From: Bryoerythrophyllum caledonicum
Taxonomy: Eukaryota > Streptophyta > Bryopsida > Pottiales > Pottiaceae
DNA length: 64,000 nt
Assembly: GCA_963971425.1 (NCBI GenBank)
Contig: OZ020517.1
Location: 1,986,501 to 2,050,500 of the forward strand
Direction of reading: 5' to 3'
Shown here piece by piece: positions 22,284 through 31,639 of this stretch. Position 1 is the stretch's first letter, and the number at the start of each line of letters is the position of its first letter. The notes under the pieces were generated by a model. The model had not been told where the DNA came from. It made no database searches and saw only the letters and a program-made list of their open reading frames with translations. A program made the translations under genes and the position numbers.

Positions 22284-22358
22284 CGGCGGACAGTCGGGCG
22301 CCAAAGTTTTGGCGGCCAGTCGGGCGCCCGCCCCAGCGTTGGTGGACTGTCGGGCGAG
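22284..22358. promoter_or_regulatory. Head-to-head promoter between eS25 and nucleoside hydrolase (unit A)
   Basis: The start codons of eS25 (minus) and of the upstream frame of the hydrolase (plus) are only about 75 bp apart. The gap consists of tandem units of 26-29 bp with the core AGTCGGGCGCC and a GTTTTGG or GCGTTGG tail. Unit A has about two units plus a partial one. Unit B (56621-56723) has about one more. Confidence 0.6.
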
Positions 22359-22499
22359 ATGGAGATGAAGTGGACTACTGTACTGTGGTTGTTTTTGTTT
22401 GCCTTATTAATTGTCGCGACCTGGAAAGTGAGGGAAGGAACTGCTGTGAGCTCCAATCTGAGTCTTGACTTTAGCTTGTGTGAGGAAAGAGAATGTTAA
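22359..22499 (+). CDS. Conserved upstream frame with a membrane/signal segment (unit A)
   Basis: A 46-residue frame begins MEMKWTTVLWLFLF and is hydrophobic for about 20 residues, like a signal peptide or single anchor. Its last codons overlap the ATG of the hydrolase gene (22493). The same length is kept in unit B (56724-56864) despite replacements. It may be a regulatory upstream ORF, or part of an alternative hydrolase N-terminus. Translation is unproven. Confidence 0.4.
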   Translation: MEMKWTTVLWLFLFALLIVATWKVREGTAVSSNLSLDFSLCEEREC

Positions 22500-23776
22500 G
22501 GACTGTTGAGAGGGAGTTCGTTCTTTGGATTACGGGGTTTCTCATGTCGGCTGCGCATTTAGAAGCGAGCAGCGCTATGCTCTCGATACCTCCGAAACTC
22601 TCACCGTCTGAACAGGGGGTTTATCAGAAGCTCGTTGATATTGCCGAAGAGCGCAAGAAGGCAGGGCAGCACCCTCGACCGATCGTGGTTATCACGGACG
22701 TGGGGAAAGACTACGACGATCTCGCTGCATTGGTTGTTCTCACGGAACTTCATCGCATCGGGCTTGTTACACTACACGCCGTGGTGGCCAATCTGATGCC
22801 AGCAGAGAGGAGAGCGCACCTCGCCAAGGCCGCGCTTCACTCCCTGAATGTGCGAGATGTTCCAGTAGCATGCGGCACGCGAGGGTCGCCCGAGGATTTT
22901 GAAGTATTTGACCACGAATTTGACAGAGCGGAGTTTAGCAGGGGTGAGTTTGAGGCGCTAGAGGATGGGCAAGATCTTCTACTTCGGATCTATCAAAACG
23001 CCAAGGAAAAAGGTGAGAAGTTGCACTTGCTTTGCTTGTCATCTCTGCAGGACATAGACGAATTCGCATCCAGGCACGAGCTTCTGGTCGCGGAATGGAC
23101 AGCAGATGTTTACATGCAGGGTGGCAATCGTTTGTCAGAAAAGCACAAACTAGTGCCTGACATAAATGCTGCCAACAACCGCTTCAATATCGAAGCTGCT
23201 AAGCGATGGCATTCGTTCATACAAAAGCACAATATCCCAAGCCACACCTACACCAAGAGTGCTGCTTTTTTTGTGCCCCTTACCTCCGAAGTGTTCAAGG
23301 AGCTGGAGGCGACGGGCCACTCCATCGGTGCGTATCTGCGGAGGGTTCAGGTTGAGCAGGATCTCGCATTTTACAAGCGGGCCTGCGAAAAAAACCCAAC
23401 GAAGCGGTTTGCACCCTACATGGACCAGAAATGGTTCCTCGCCAACAAGACCAATTATCATGTGTCTGAAGGAGACAATCCTCCCACAGGCGAGGAAATC
23501 ATTCCATATCTCACAAAGACCGTGCTCTACGATGTGCATGCGGCTTTGGGCATTGCTGGCGATGATGTTGTGAGTAAGCTGGGTATGTTGTTGGAGAGGA
23601 AGGATCAAGCTACTGAAGAAGAGCCGAAATCGCAAGGCGAGGGGGCTATGGTGCATCATTATATCTATGACAATGGTTTGAGCCAAGCAGTTGCGGACGA
23701 TATATCCCTGGCTATATCGTCTCTCCTTAAAGGTGCCCTTCTAAGAGGTTCACGTCAGTCGGCTCTTAGGATGTGA
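22493..23776 (+). CDS. Inosine/uridine nucleoside hydrolase-like protein, copy A
   Basis: A 427-residue intronless frame of the N-ribohydrolase fold. The Asp-rich N-terminal motif is VVITDVGKDYDDLAAL (Asp 69, 73, 75, 76), corresponding to the calcium- and ribose-binding DxDxxxDD of nucleoside hydrolases. Next is VVANLMPAERRAHLAKAAL, then DVPVACGTRGSP, as in the family's 'N..L..LG..DIPV..G' segment. QGGNRLSEKH and AANNRFNIEAAKRW (226-239) match the GG...AEFN...DPEAA block. The exact substrate cannot be told: several canonical residues differ, and the region after 240 is unusual. The first 30 residues are mildly hydrophobic. It is head to head with eS25 and follows the HET gene in both units. 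Fungal origin is plausible from its intronless state and linkage, but not shown. Confidence 0.75.
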   Translation: MLRTVEREFVLWITGFLMSAAHLEASSAMLSIPPKLSPSEQGVYQKLVDIAEERKKAGQHPRPIVVITDVGKDYDDLAALVVLTELHRIGLVTLHAVVANLMPAERRAHLAKAALHSLNVRDVPVACGTRGSPEDFEVFDHEFDRAEFSRGEFEALEDGQDLLLRIYQNAKEKGEKLHLLCLSSLQDIDEFASRHELLVAEWTADVYMQGGNRLSEKHKLVPDINAANNRFNIEAAKRWHSFIQKHNIPSHTYTKSAAFFVPLTSEVFKELEATGHSIGAYLRRVQVEQDLAFYKRACEKNPTKRFAPYMDQKWFLANKTNYHVSEGDNPPTGEEIIPYLTKTVLYDVHAALGIAGDDVVSKLGMLLERKDQATEEEPKSQGEGAMVHHYIYDNGLSQAVADDISLAISSLLKGALLRGSRQSALRM

Positions 23777-23919
23777 GCAACTCGATGGGGAGGGCTTTGT
23801 GCGACGAGGAGGGTTTACTCTCATTTCGGGAGATTCGTTTACAAGAGTAAGTCTCTCCTGGCGTCACACTTGGAGGAGCTTCACACGCAAAAATCTTTGG
23901 GGAAGAAAAAATGTGAGAT

Positions 23920-24100
23920 CTTTTGTGGGAAGGGCCTGGAGGCGCGAGATGAGGGGCGAAACGCTGCCTGTGAGGGCGTTGTCGTTGACGTAGAAGCTCT
24001 GGAGTCCCGTGAGCTTGTAGAGAGATGGCGGGATGGTGCCGGTGAGGCGGTTGTCTCCCAAGCTAATGTTGATGGAATCGCATTTGAGAATCTGCATCAG
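23920..24100 (-). pseudogene. Leucine-rich-repeat fragment (unit A)
   Basis: The minus strand reads LGDNRLTGTIPPSLYKLTGL, QSFYVNDNALTGSVSPLI, two plant-type extracellular LRRs (LxxNxLxGxIP). Compared with unit B about 33 bp are missing upstream. No kinase, start or further repeats are seen, so it is a gene fragment, probably of an LRR receptor-like protein. Confidence 0.75.
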
Positions 24101-24950
24101 GGTTAGGGTTCGTTAGGGTTTCCCAATGAAGAGAAACGAGGCTAATATTGAGTGCCGTTTGTGCTATCTGTTTGTGATACCAACAAGCGTGTGAGGTTGA
24201 AATGTACGTCGACTTTGCATCTAGAGCTCGTGCTAAAACATCGAATGCAGAAGGAACGAGCTTGGAGCATTTGGAGCGACTGGGACGGCAACTTGAGTGG
24301 GTTGCATATTCATCTTTGATTATTTTTGAAAATGCTAGATTTGTAAGTTTTGAGCTGCAATGAGACATCCTTCTTTTTTGAGTTCTCGTTATGAGTTTCA
24401 TTCTTTAGGATGTAGATATAGGGTTAGCCTTGTCGGTTCTGACTTCGTCTCTTTTCTTGAAACAGCAAGAACGATTTGTCACTGGACGATTTGGCCTCTG
24501 CTACGTCACGAAGTAAGTTCTGTCCGATCTTTACTTCAGGCTGTCATTAGAATATTTTTTTTCTTCAACGGCTCTCTGCTGAGGACACGACTTCTCGTTT
24601 GTTTTTAGAAGCATGTTGTGGTGTTACCAGGAGCAATTCTGGTGTTTGTTGGCGATTTTAGTGTTCGTCTCTAATTTATTCAGCTGTATTAATATTTTAT
24701 TGAGAATTGCAAGTACATAGAATTGGTGGAACTCTTTTATCAGTAAGCAAGGGTGTTGTGAGAGGAATTGAAATCGCTGGAACAGTATATGAACCTCTGT
24801 CTTACGGTTCCTGAGTCTGCCAGGTCATTTAGGCTGTCTATACCTGGAATTGCAATGTGCTTACTACATTCCAGGAGACAAAGGCAAGTCAGCGGCTACA
24901 TGCAAACATAGTTACCCGGGCTTGAATCCGGGATCCCAGGGACCAGATGG
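24101..24950. other. Right end of unit A, no gene seen
   Basis: Matches 58485-60390 of unit B, but unit B holds about 1.07 kb more (59150-60218). Similarity stops near 24930, shortly before the Copia fossil. Confidence 0.6.
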
Positions 24951-25950
24951 GGGTTGCATGTGCGCGTGCTTAATGTCTACTTCGTTGTTGGGAAACGTCC
25001 CGCCGGAAACTCCACCTCAGAATCAAAATTCTCCTCATATCGAGATGTAAGCCGCAAGTTGATTTTCATCAATCTAGTGTTTTTCCACATACTCAATCGC
25101 CCAGACATCAGCTTTGCCATGAACACAGTTCTCATCGAACCCTCAGCAAGCCCACTATCAAGCTGTTCGGAGAATCTTCCCGATACGTTGCCAGCACTCT
25201 CAATCTAGTTCTTTGCTACGATGGCAACACCAACACCGTGACCTTGTTAGAAGCATATGCCGATGCTGATTACGCAAATCCCGCACGAGCACTTTACTTC
25301 ATCGAGTACCCGTTGCCTGGGTCAGTCAGATGCAAGCATGTGTTGCTACTTCAACCATTGGATTTGAATATATCGCAGCCAACTCTACTTCAAAGGACGT
25401 TATATAGTTGCAGAGGCTCCTTGCGAATCCTAGATTCCACCAGCCTACCAGGTTGGTCTCTGACAACCAAACGAAGTGCAAATTCACCTTGTTCATGACC
25501 CTGAGCTCCGCCGAAGAACCAAGCATATTGATGTCAATGTGTATCACCCCATACGTGAACATCAACACATAACCGACATCAATGTTTCTTACATTCTCAC
25601 TGTTGATCAATCGGTTGATCTTTTTGCAAAGACTAAATTTCCAAGAGTCCCGCGAGGGAACTCTCATAGTCTTGTGACAATATCTGTGAATTGCTTGTAT
25701 ATTTCAAAAGGTTATGGGCCCATGATACAAATGGTAGTATTTGCAGGATAGCTGATGAGTATTGTGGATAGTATTGTTCTTGTTTCCTCGTCCCAACTCC
25801 AAGGATAGCTGATGAGTATTGTGGATAGTATTGTACTTCTTTCTCTCGTCTTTCGCATACATATTTTGTTTTCCATACTCTACACCCATGGCCACTTCTA
25901 CATTACAAGATCTCCTACATCTACCCAATATCTGGAAGGTAATCAACTCA
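24950..25950 (+). mobile_element. Fossil LTR retrotransposon, Ty1/Copia type
   Basis: Pieces in several frames resemble the 3' end of a Copia polyprotein (end of the reverse transcriptase and RNase H region, with the RTKHID-type motif near 25510). They are followed by a possible LTR remnant with a 59-bp tandem phrase (copies at about 25746 and 25805). It is a partial, broken old copy with several breaks and no intact coding part. It abuts the right end of unit A. Confidence 0.7.
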
Positions 25951-26566
25951 AAATTCCATGTGAGTTCAAGCTCTCACTTCACAACATAAACACAATTGAC
26001 AACTTGAAACTCACTCATTGCATGTACAATATTGAGGATATAAAGGTGGCAATGGTCTCATTTTATTTACCTCTTGACATGTAAAGCCCACACTCTCAAA
26101 AAAACAATTTAGTAAGTAGTTACATATTTTCAAATTCATGATAAACAAACCGCTTGGAGTTGGAGGATGGGATCAGCACAATAGCAAAGGTATGTAGTAG
26201 CAGTACAAGATAGGGTCATGTTTTTTACCAAACCCGGTGCATTTCTGCTCGCGGCACACAAGCACTCATATCAAAGGCGAAGAAAGAAATGATTACAAAT
26301 GTGGCACAGCAGGCAGTGTGTTAAATCACCAATTAGACTTCCACTAAAGAGGACCTTCCTTTGAGAAGATGTCCAATTTGACTACTTGGTTCTTTACCGC
26401 AATGAATTTACATAATCAGACAACTCGCCAATTCACTTTAATGACTTCTACTGACAGTGTGACACAGAGGGGAAGAAGGCCTACTGAATAGTGTCGAGAA
26501 GTCCAGTGCAGCACCCTGTTTGGTGACTCTCATACTGCGCCCATTGCCCTGCACTTAATCTGCAAT
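25951..26566. other. 3' flank of TAF5, no gene seen
   Basis: AT-rich, presumably holding the TAF5 3' untranslated region on the minus strand. No other feature is recognised. Confidence 0.5.
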
Positions 26567-28564
26567 TCAGGACACTCCTTTTGATGCTTGCGAAGGACTG
26601 AAAGCTCCTGCAGCGAGCAATAAATTCGTCCTGGAAAACTTGAGTGCATAGACTGGCGTCGATTTAGTTGGAAGAGTTCTCAGGAGCCGAAGATGCCTGG
26701 CAGTGCTCGACTTGTCTTCAGAGCGAGAACCCTTGCTGCTGGCGTTCACATCCCATAACCGGACTGTGTTGTCTGCAGAGCCGGAAGCCAGTAATGAACC
26801 CTCGCCACTGAAGGCCAAGGTCCAGACACAGCTCGTGTGGCCCATCAAGGGTGCCACGCACTGCCCAGATCCAAGATCCCACATGAATATTGCACCACGG
26901 TCATCTCCCGAGGCCATGTAGCGACCATCACTGGACATCGCCAAAGAAAGAACCGTGCCACAATGGCCATTAAACACACGCAAACACTCTCCAGTCTGGA
27001 CATCCCACAGCCGCACTGTGTTGTCCGTGCCTCCAGTCGCGATGTAGTTGCAGTTGACATGCCATTGCAAGCAATCCACATCGGACATGTGACCAACCAA
27101 TATCCGCAGTGGCTGCATCCGCTCCATACACCAGACTCGCGCTGTCCGATCATGTGACGCGGTTGCGAAATAGTGACCCACAGGACTATACTGCACGTCC
27201 CAAACCGGGAAGTTGTGGCCCTTGTATCCCATCAAGTTCGTCTTCAGCTTCATGCTCCAGAGCCTCACGGTGCAATCGGCAGAGGATGTGAGCAGAAAAT
27301 CACTGTCTGGACTGAAGCTCGCAGCGTATACAGGTCCTGCATGACCTTGCAGGAGATCATACGACGATTTGGGACCCTCCTCTATGGTCTCTGTGAAGCC
27401 ATTACTGGAAGGCTTGTCCTGCGCACCACTCTGCTCCCCGAGCTTCGCCATGTCCCACACCTTGACCGACGAATCAGAGAACCCTCCAGCAACTAACGCA
27501 CCGTCGCCAGATATCGCCGCGCAGTTCAGACTGTTCTGCGTGTTGATGAAGCTGTAAAAGCTGACAGACGGCAGAGAATTGCTCCCCAGACGAGCACGTT
27601 TGCGAAAATCCTCCAGAACTTGCTTCTCCACCTCCTCTGAGATGGTGGGCAAGGGCAGCTCAGCTTTCACACGAGGCGCAGTGCCAGGGCCGGCCGACTT
27701 CACAGTCGCTCCAGGGCCAGCTGCGCTTGCTTTGTCCTTCTTCGTCTTCTTATTGCTAGCTCCTCCAGCCTTCCCATCTGCTTTCGCCTTCCCATCCTCT
27801 CCCTCGCCATCCTTCTTCCCCGCAAAATCCTTCTCTAGAAGCGCAGCAGCCGTCTCCTTCTCAAACTTATCCTCCAACGAATCCTCAAGCGCGCCCCACC
27901 GAATTTCCTTCTGGTTCATGTAATCCAAAGTGCCCTGCGCAATGACCTCATCTTCCTTGGGCAGAGCCGAAGGCGGACCAGGCAACACATGGATGTTCAA
28001 ATGCTCGTTCACAATGCCCAGCATGAGCATGCTGTCCGTGCCATGCAGGTACTGCAGCAGCAACTCAAACGAATACTGACACATCTTCACGCTGATCTTG
28101 TTCTTCCGCAGAGTCTGCACAAGCTCCGATTCATGCAGATGCTGAGGGGTCAGCACGCCCTCCAGTTTCTGAATATCACGAACATGAGCCGCTTCATGAT
28201 CCTCCCTAAGCTTCTGCAAAAAGTCTCGCGCTTCCTGCGTAAACCCCTTCCCCACCAGGTCTATGTAGCAATGCGCAAACACGGGGTACAATATCCGCAA
28301 CAGCTCGTTCTTGTAGCTATCCAAGGATTGATAGACCCACGACCTAAGCTTGCTGTAGCCCTCCTTGTACCTGTTAGGATCATTTTCGGACTTGGCGTAA
28401 AAGAGGATAGGGTTTGCAATGCTGGGGTCCACGACGGTGTCCGCAGCGTGCGAATTGCTGTCCCGCAGCCGCTGCTGCTCATCGTGAAACGCAAGCTCCG
28501 CCTGGCGGTAGCCTTTGCTCTTCAAGTACGCCAACACAGCCTGCTCCACTTTCTCCTCTTCCAT
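26567..28564 (-). CDS. TAF5: Transcription initiation factor TFIID subunit 5
   Basis: A 665-residue protein, close to the usual plant TAF5 length. It is a scaffold of the TFIID complex in the nucleus. Domains in order: LisH (about residues 5-35, VEQAVLAYLKSKGYRQAE), the TAF5 NTD2 domain (about 55-190, FYAKSENDPNRYKEGYSKLR; VFAHCYIDLV; FLQKLREDHE), a Lys/Ala-rich linker (about 255-310), then six or more WD40 repeats (about 340-640), for example GHAGPVYAASFSPDSDFLLT and LWDVQTGECLRVFNGHCGTV. The start chosen is the ATG directly before GAAGAGGAG. The whole gene is one exon. The frame on the opposite strand (27989-28816) is a shadow. Confidence 0.96.
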   Translation of the reverse strand: MEEEKVEQAVLAYLKSKGYRQAELAFHDEQQRLRDSNSHAADTVVDPSIANPILFYAKSENDPNRYKEGYSKLRSWVYQSLDSYKNELLRILYPVFAHCYIDLVGKGFTQEARDFLQKLREDHEAAHVRDIQKLEGVLTPQHLHESELVQTLRKNKISVKMCQYSFELLLQYLHGTDSMLMLGIVNEHLNIHVLPGPPSALPKEDEVIAQGTLDYMNQKEIRWGALEDSLEDKFEKETAAALLEKDFAGKKDGEGEDGKAKADGKAGGASNKKTKKDKASAAGPGATVKSAGPGTAPRVKAELPLPTISEEVEKQVLEDFRKRARLGSNSLPSVSFYSFINTQNSLNCAAISGDGALVAGGFSDSSVKVWDMAKLGEQSGAQDKPSSNGFTETIEEGPKSSYDLLQGHAGPVYAASFSPDSDFLLTSSADCTVRLWSMKLKTNLMGYKGHNFPVWDVQYSPVGHYFATASHDRTARVWCMERMQPLRILVGHMSDVDCLQWHVNCNYIATGGTDNTVRLWDVQTGECLRVFNGHCGTVLSLAMSSDGRYMASGDDRGAIFMWDLGSGQCVAPLMGHTSCVWTLAFSGEGSLLASGSADNTVRLWDVNASSKGSRSEDKSSTARHLRLLRTLPTKSTPVYALKFSRTNLLLAAGAFSPSQASKGVS

Positions 28565-29240
28565 CCTAACCAAACCCTAATACTTCTCCCCTCCGGACTT
28601 GTGAAACCTCAGCTTCTGCAGAAAGAGCACATCACGTCCCTGCATGCGGGCAGCTTGCGGCGCGACGTTGGCCCACGACAAGCGCCGCCTGGCCTCAAAA
28701 CAAGCCACCGCCCCGAGAGCCAAGAGTGCCGCGCCCGCCAGTGCAGAGAAGTCCGCGGACAGCAGTTCACCATGATTCGATGGAGCGACCTACCTAAAAC
28801 ACACACAAACGGATAAACACGGTGCACAGGCATGGACGTGGCAAGAGCGAAACGAGGAATAGAAACATGGCACTAACAATGTGGGAGGATCGGGAAAAAG
28901 AGGGGCAAAAGGGAGAGACGCACCGGAAGCGCATGGCGACACAATCTATGGGCGCATGCACGTCACTTGGTGATGGACTCCATGTGATTGTCAAACCCTA
29001 AACCCTGTCATCCCGATTCCCAAAACCTCTCTCTTCGTCTCTCTCTCTCTCCCTCTCCCTCTTCTTCTCTAGCTCTTTCTCTCTCGGTCTCCTGGCGCTC
29101 TACTTGCCTCTCTGCCTGACGCTCTGATTTTCCCTCTCCTCGACCTTGTCATCTCTCTATGTGTCTCGCATGCTCTCTTTTTCTCTCCGAGTGTCTCTCT
29201 CCTCTCGTCGGACCAAGGCCCGAACTCCATCGACAACCAA
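28565..29240. promoter_or_regulatory. TAF5 upstream region, first copy of a duplicated promoter block
   Basis: About 28735-29175 is repeated at 33020-33450 directly upstream of the RINT1-like gene. Shared landmarks: AACACGGTGCACAGGCATGG, GGATCGGGAAAAAGAGGGGC, GCACCGGAAGCGCATGGC, ACACAATCTATGGG, AAACCCTAAACCCTGTCATC. A CT-rich leader tract (29035-29180) precedes CTCTCTATGTGTC, the same context that forms the RINT1-like start codon at 33444. Here the frame that follows is not RINT1. Confidence 0.75.
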
Positions 29241-29324
29241 ACTGTGGCTTCGAGCTTAGGAGCTTAGGAGGGACAGTCACCCATATCATTTGACAACTTC
29301 TAAGTTAATTCTTTTCTTTCTTAA

Positions 29325-29539
29325 CCCTTAAACGTCATAAGGTGCCACTGGTGGCCATAGTATTCTACATGTATGGTGATGTTTTTGAACATGATAATGA
29401 AACGACCTCCAAATGAAAGATGTTAGTTGACAAGTCTTCAATCTACAGGTGTAAGTCTTGCTAAATTGTAGTATATTTATGGTATTCTAAAGAGTAAAAT
29501 ACGTGTCTATATATACGGTTCCCGATTGACATTTAAGGG
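29325..29539. mobile_element. TTAA-type MITE, 215 bp, complete
   Basis: Inverted ends CCCTTAAACGTCA and TGACATTTAAGGG are flanked by TTAA at 29321-29324 and 29540-29543. No coding capacity. Confidence 0.85.
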
Positions 29540-29543
29540 TTAA

Positions 29544-29700
29544 TCGTCATAACGGCCTATTGGTGGCCACCATATTCTACATGTATGGTATTGTGTTTGA
29601 ACATGATAAGGTTCACATATTGAAATGGCATTCAAATGAAAAATTGTTAGATGAAGAATTTTCAATCAATAGGTTTAAGTCTTGCTAAACTACAAGAATG
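29544..29700. mobile_element. Second MITE copy abutting the first, truncated
   Basis: Starts TCGTCATAACGGCCTATTGG directly after the shared TTAA and repeats the interior of the preceding element (ATTCTACATGTATGG, TTTGAACATGATAAGG, AAGTCTTGCTAAA). The right end is lost. Confidence 0.7.
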
Positions 29701-29739
29701 TGGATAGGCTCTTGGGCTACGAATTTTCAACAATTCTCT

Positions 29740-30200
29740 TTGAGGATCTTACCATAGATAGACATTTCCAAAATCTTTGTGGAAGTGTACTTCTTTTTTA
29801 TCAAACACATGATGAAAAGGTTATGCTACCCAAAGCAATTTTTGTGGGAGGATGAGCACTTTGGTCAATTTACAAAGTTACTCAAAAAAATTGAGATTTT
29901 GTATACAACCAACCAACATCACTTCCTTAGAGATTTTACCAAAAAAAAGACTTTTCACAATGCAATAATTTCCCATCCAGAGGAGTCAAAGTTTTTGGGT
30001 AGCATGCAAAACATTTCATTTTTTTACATACTGAGGCACAAAATTTTGAGATCTTACATATTTTTTCCTACTTCAAGAAAAAGTAATAATCCTTATGTTC
30101 ACCTTGTGAATTAAGATTTTAACAAAAATAAGATTGCAAAAAACAAATGTAGATAGTGTGACTTAGAATGAAATCGAGGAGTGTAATGGATACCATGAAT
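29740..30200 (-). mobile_element. Diverged relic of the 945-bp TTAA family
   Basis: The block around CATAGATAGACATTTCCAAAA and GATGAAAAGGTTATG resembles the right-end region of 37972-39574. Ends are not recognised. Confidence 0.4.
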
Positions 30201-30256
30201 TATACATAAAGTTGGTTTTCTAGCACTAATTATTGGTTATTTTTATATCACTTAGG

Positions 30257-30859
30257 GCCACTTTAGACTACAGTGGAGAAGTTCACTGGTCAAGAATTCT
30301 AGGGAAATGGAACAATATGATTGGAGTAAAATTTGTTCTTCACTGGATTGGATTTAGACTATAGCCAAAACTTGTCCGGTGGAGATCTTCAAGCGTGGAT
30401 GAAAAAATGATATGGACGCCTCCGTGGCATTAATTTTTATAAGAGTTCTTCTCCGGTGGTATAGTTTCCTGTTTGGCCTCAACCCCGAACAAGAAACTAG
30501 CCACCGGAAAAGAGCAACTTTATTTTTTTGTGTTTACATCTTGTCCAACATCCCATCGGTTGCCTCAAATAACCATATCTTGACCAAAACTTCTTGACCG
30601 ACCGGTGCACTTCTCCACCGTACCGTACGCTACAGTCAGTTTTGGCAGACAACTACCGAAGCATTTTTTCTTTTCTGTCACATTGATTCGACACATAGGT
30701 ATTGCATGAGTATCACCTAGATCTTGCATGGGTGTCACCTTGGTATTACATAGGTATCGCCTAGCCAAATCTCTTAAAATTTCCAAAATTTTGGACAAGT
30801 CCCCATTTTGAATTAATTATGTACGAAACTGACCATAGCGTAGGGTAGTCTAAAGCGGC
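30257..30859. mobile_element. 603-bp TIR element, possible non-autonomous DNA transposon
   Basis: Ends GCCACTTTAGACTAC and GTAGTCTAAAGCGGC are inverted with one mismatch over 15 bp, and AGG occurs directly outside both ends (30254-30256 and 30860-30862). An internal inverted pair also exists (CAGTGGAGAAGTTCACTGGTC against GACCGACCGGTGCACTTCTCC). Superfamily is not assigned. Confidence 0.45.
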
Positions 30860-31108
30860 AGGATATACTAAAAGTAACACGGACTGGCAGAGGTTTATAT
30901 GCATCTAGTGTGCACTTTTTCCAAAAAGAATTGTCATCATTTGAATATCTTCTGAGATTACATTCTTCGAAGACACCCTTGGGCATCTTTCCCAAAAATT
31001 GTGTGAGATACTGTATATGCAAAGGAGTTGCAACTAATAATAACAGGGGAGTCAATGGATGGTAGTTGTATGCGTCTTGCTTCACTACTACATACTTCTG
31101 TCTTATAG

Positions 31109-31264
31109 ATGCAGAAGATAAGAACTCCCGTTGAGAAATGTTATGTGAAGCCCAAAGAATGTCAAGTGAAGTCTAAAGAATGTAATGTGAAGTCTGAAGA
31201 TTGCTATTCTAACTATGAAATGGATGAAATCAAGAGTTTTAAAAACGCTGCCTCACGTGAGTGA
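31109..31264 (+). CDS. Small frame with three Cys heptapeptide repeats
   Basis: A 51-residue frame MQKIRTPVEKCY is followed by VKPKECQ, VKSKECN, VKSEDCY, encoded by three 21-bp direct repeats, then SNYEMDEIKSFKNAASRE. It could be a short basic Cys-rich peptide gene, or a chance frame over a minisatellite. It lies 3' of the fibrillin gene on the other strand. There is no signal peptide and no copy for comparison. Confidence 0.25.
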   Translation: MQKIRTPVEKCYVKPKECQVKSKECNVKSEDCYSNYEMDEIKSFKNAASRE

Positions 31265-31639
31265 CTGGCACCGCAATCAACACTGCACCTTTCAGTTCTT
31301 GAGCTCAAGGCACGTCAGAATATCTATGATGTTTACAGGAGGAGATCAAAGAAAAGAGAAAGGAACTTAGGTGAAGTCACTGATGATCAAATCACTCATG
31401 CCACACAGAAATCACAAGCTGTCTAAGACATCATACATCATCCCAATCAAGTGCGGAGCATAACAGAGCAGACACAGAAGCATTCACAATGACCGAACAT
31501 CAGGTCAAAGAAAACTCATCAAAACAATGGAAAGACAACTTGTTGCAACGTCCACGGCTGCCTCAATCAGGCCACGGGACATGATCAATCAACAAAGTGG
31601 GAATGTACAAGCGGAAGAAGAGAATGGAACCTGGTTTGA

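Noticed and set aside
10260-24930. Fungal Starship-type giant transposon carrying HET cargo
   Set aside because: No DUF3435 tyrosine-recombinase captain was seen and a host eS25 gene lies inside the unit.
27989-28816. Long plus-strand frame over TAF5
   Set aside because: It is antisense to a certain coding region and its composition is explained by TAF5 codons.
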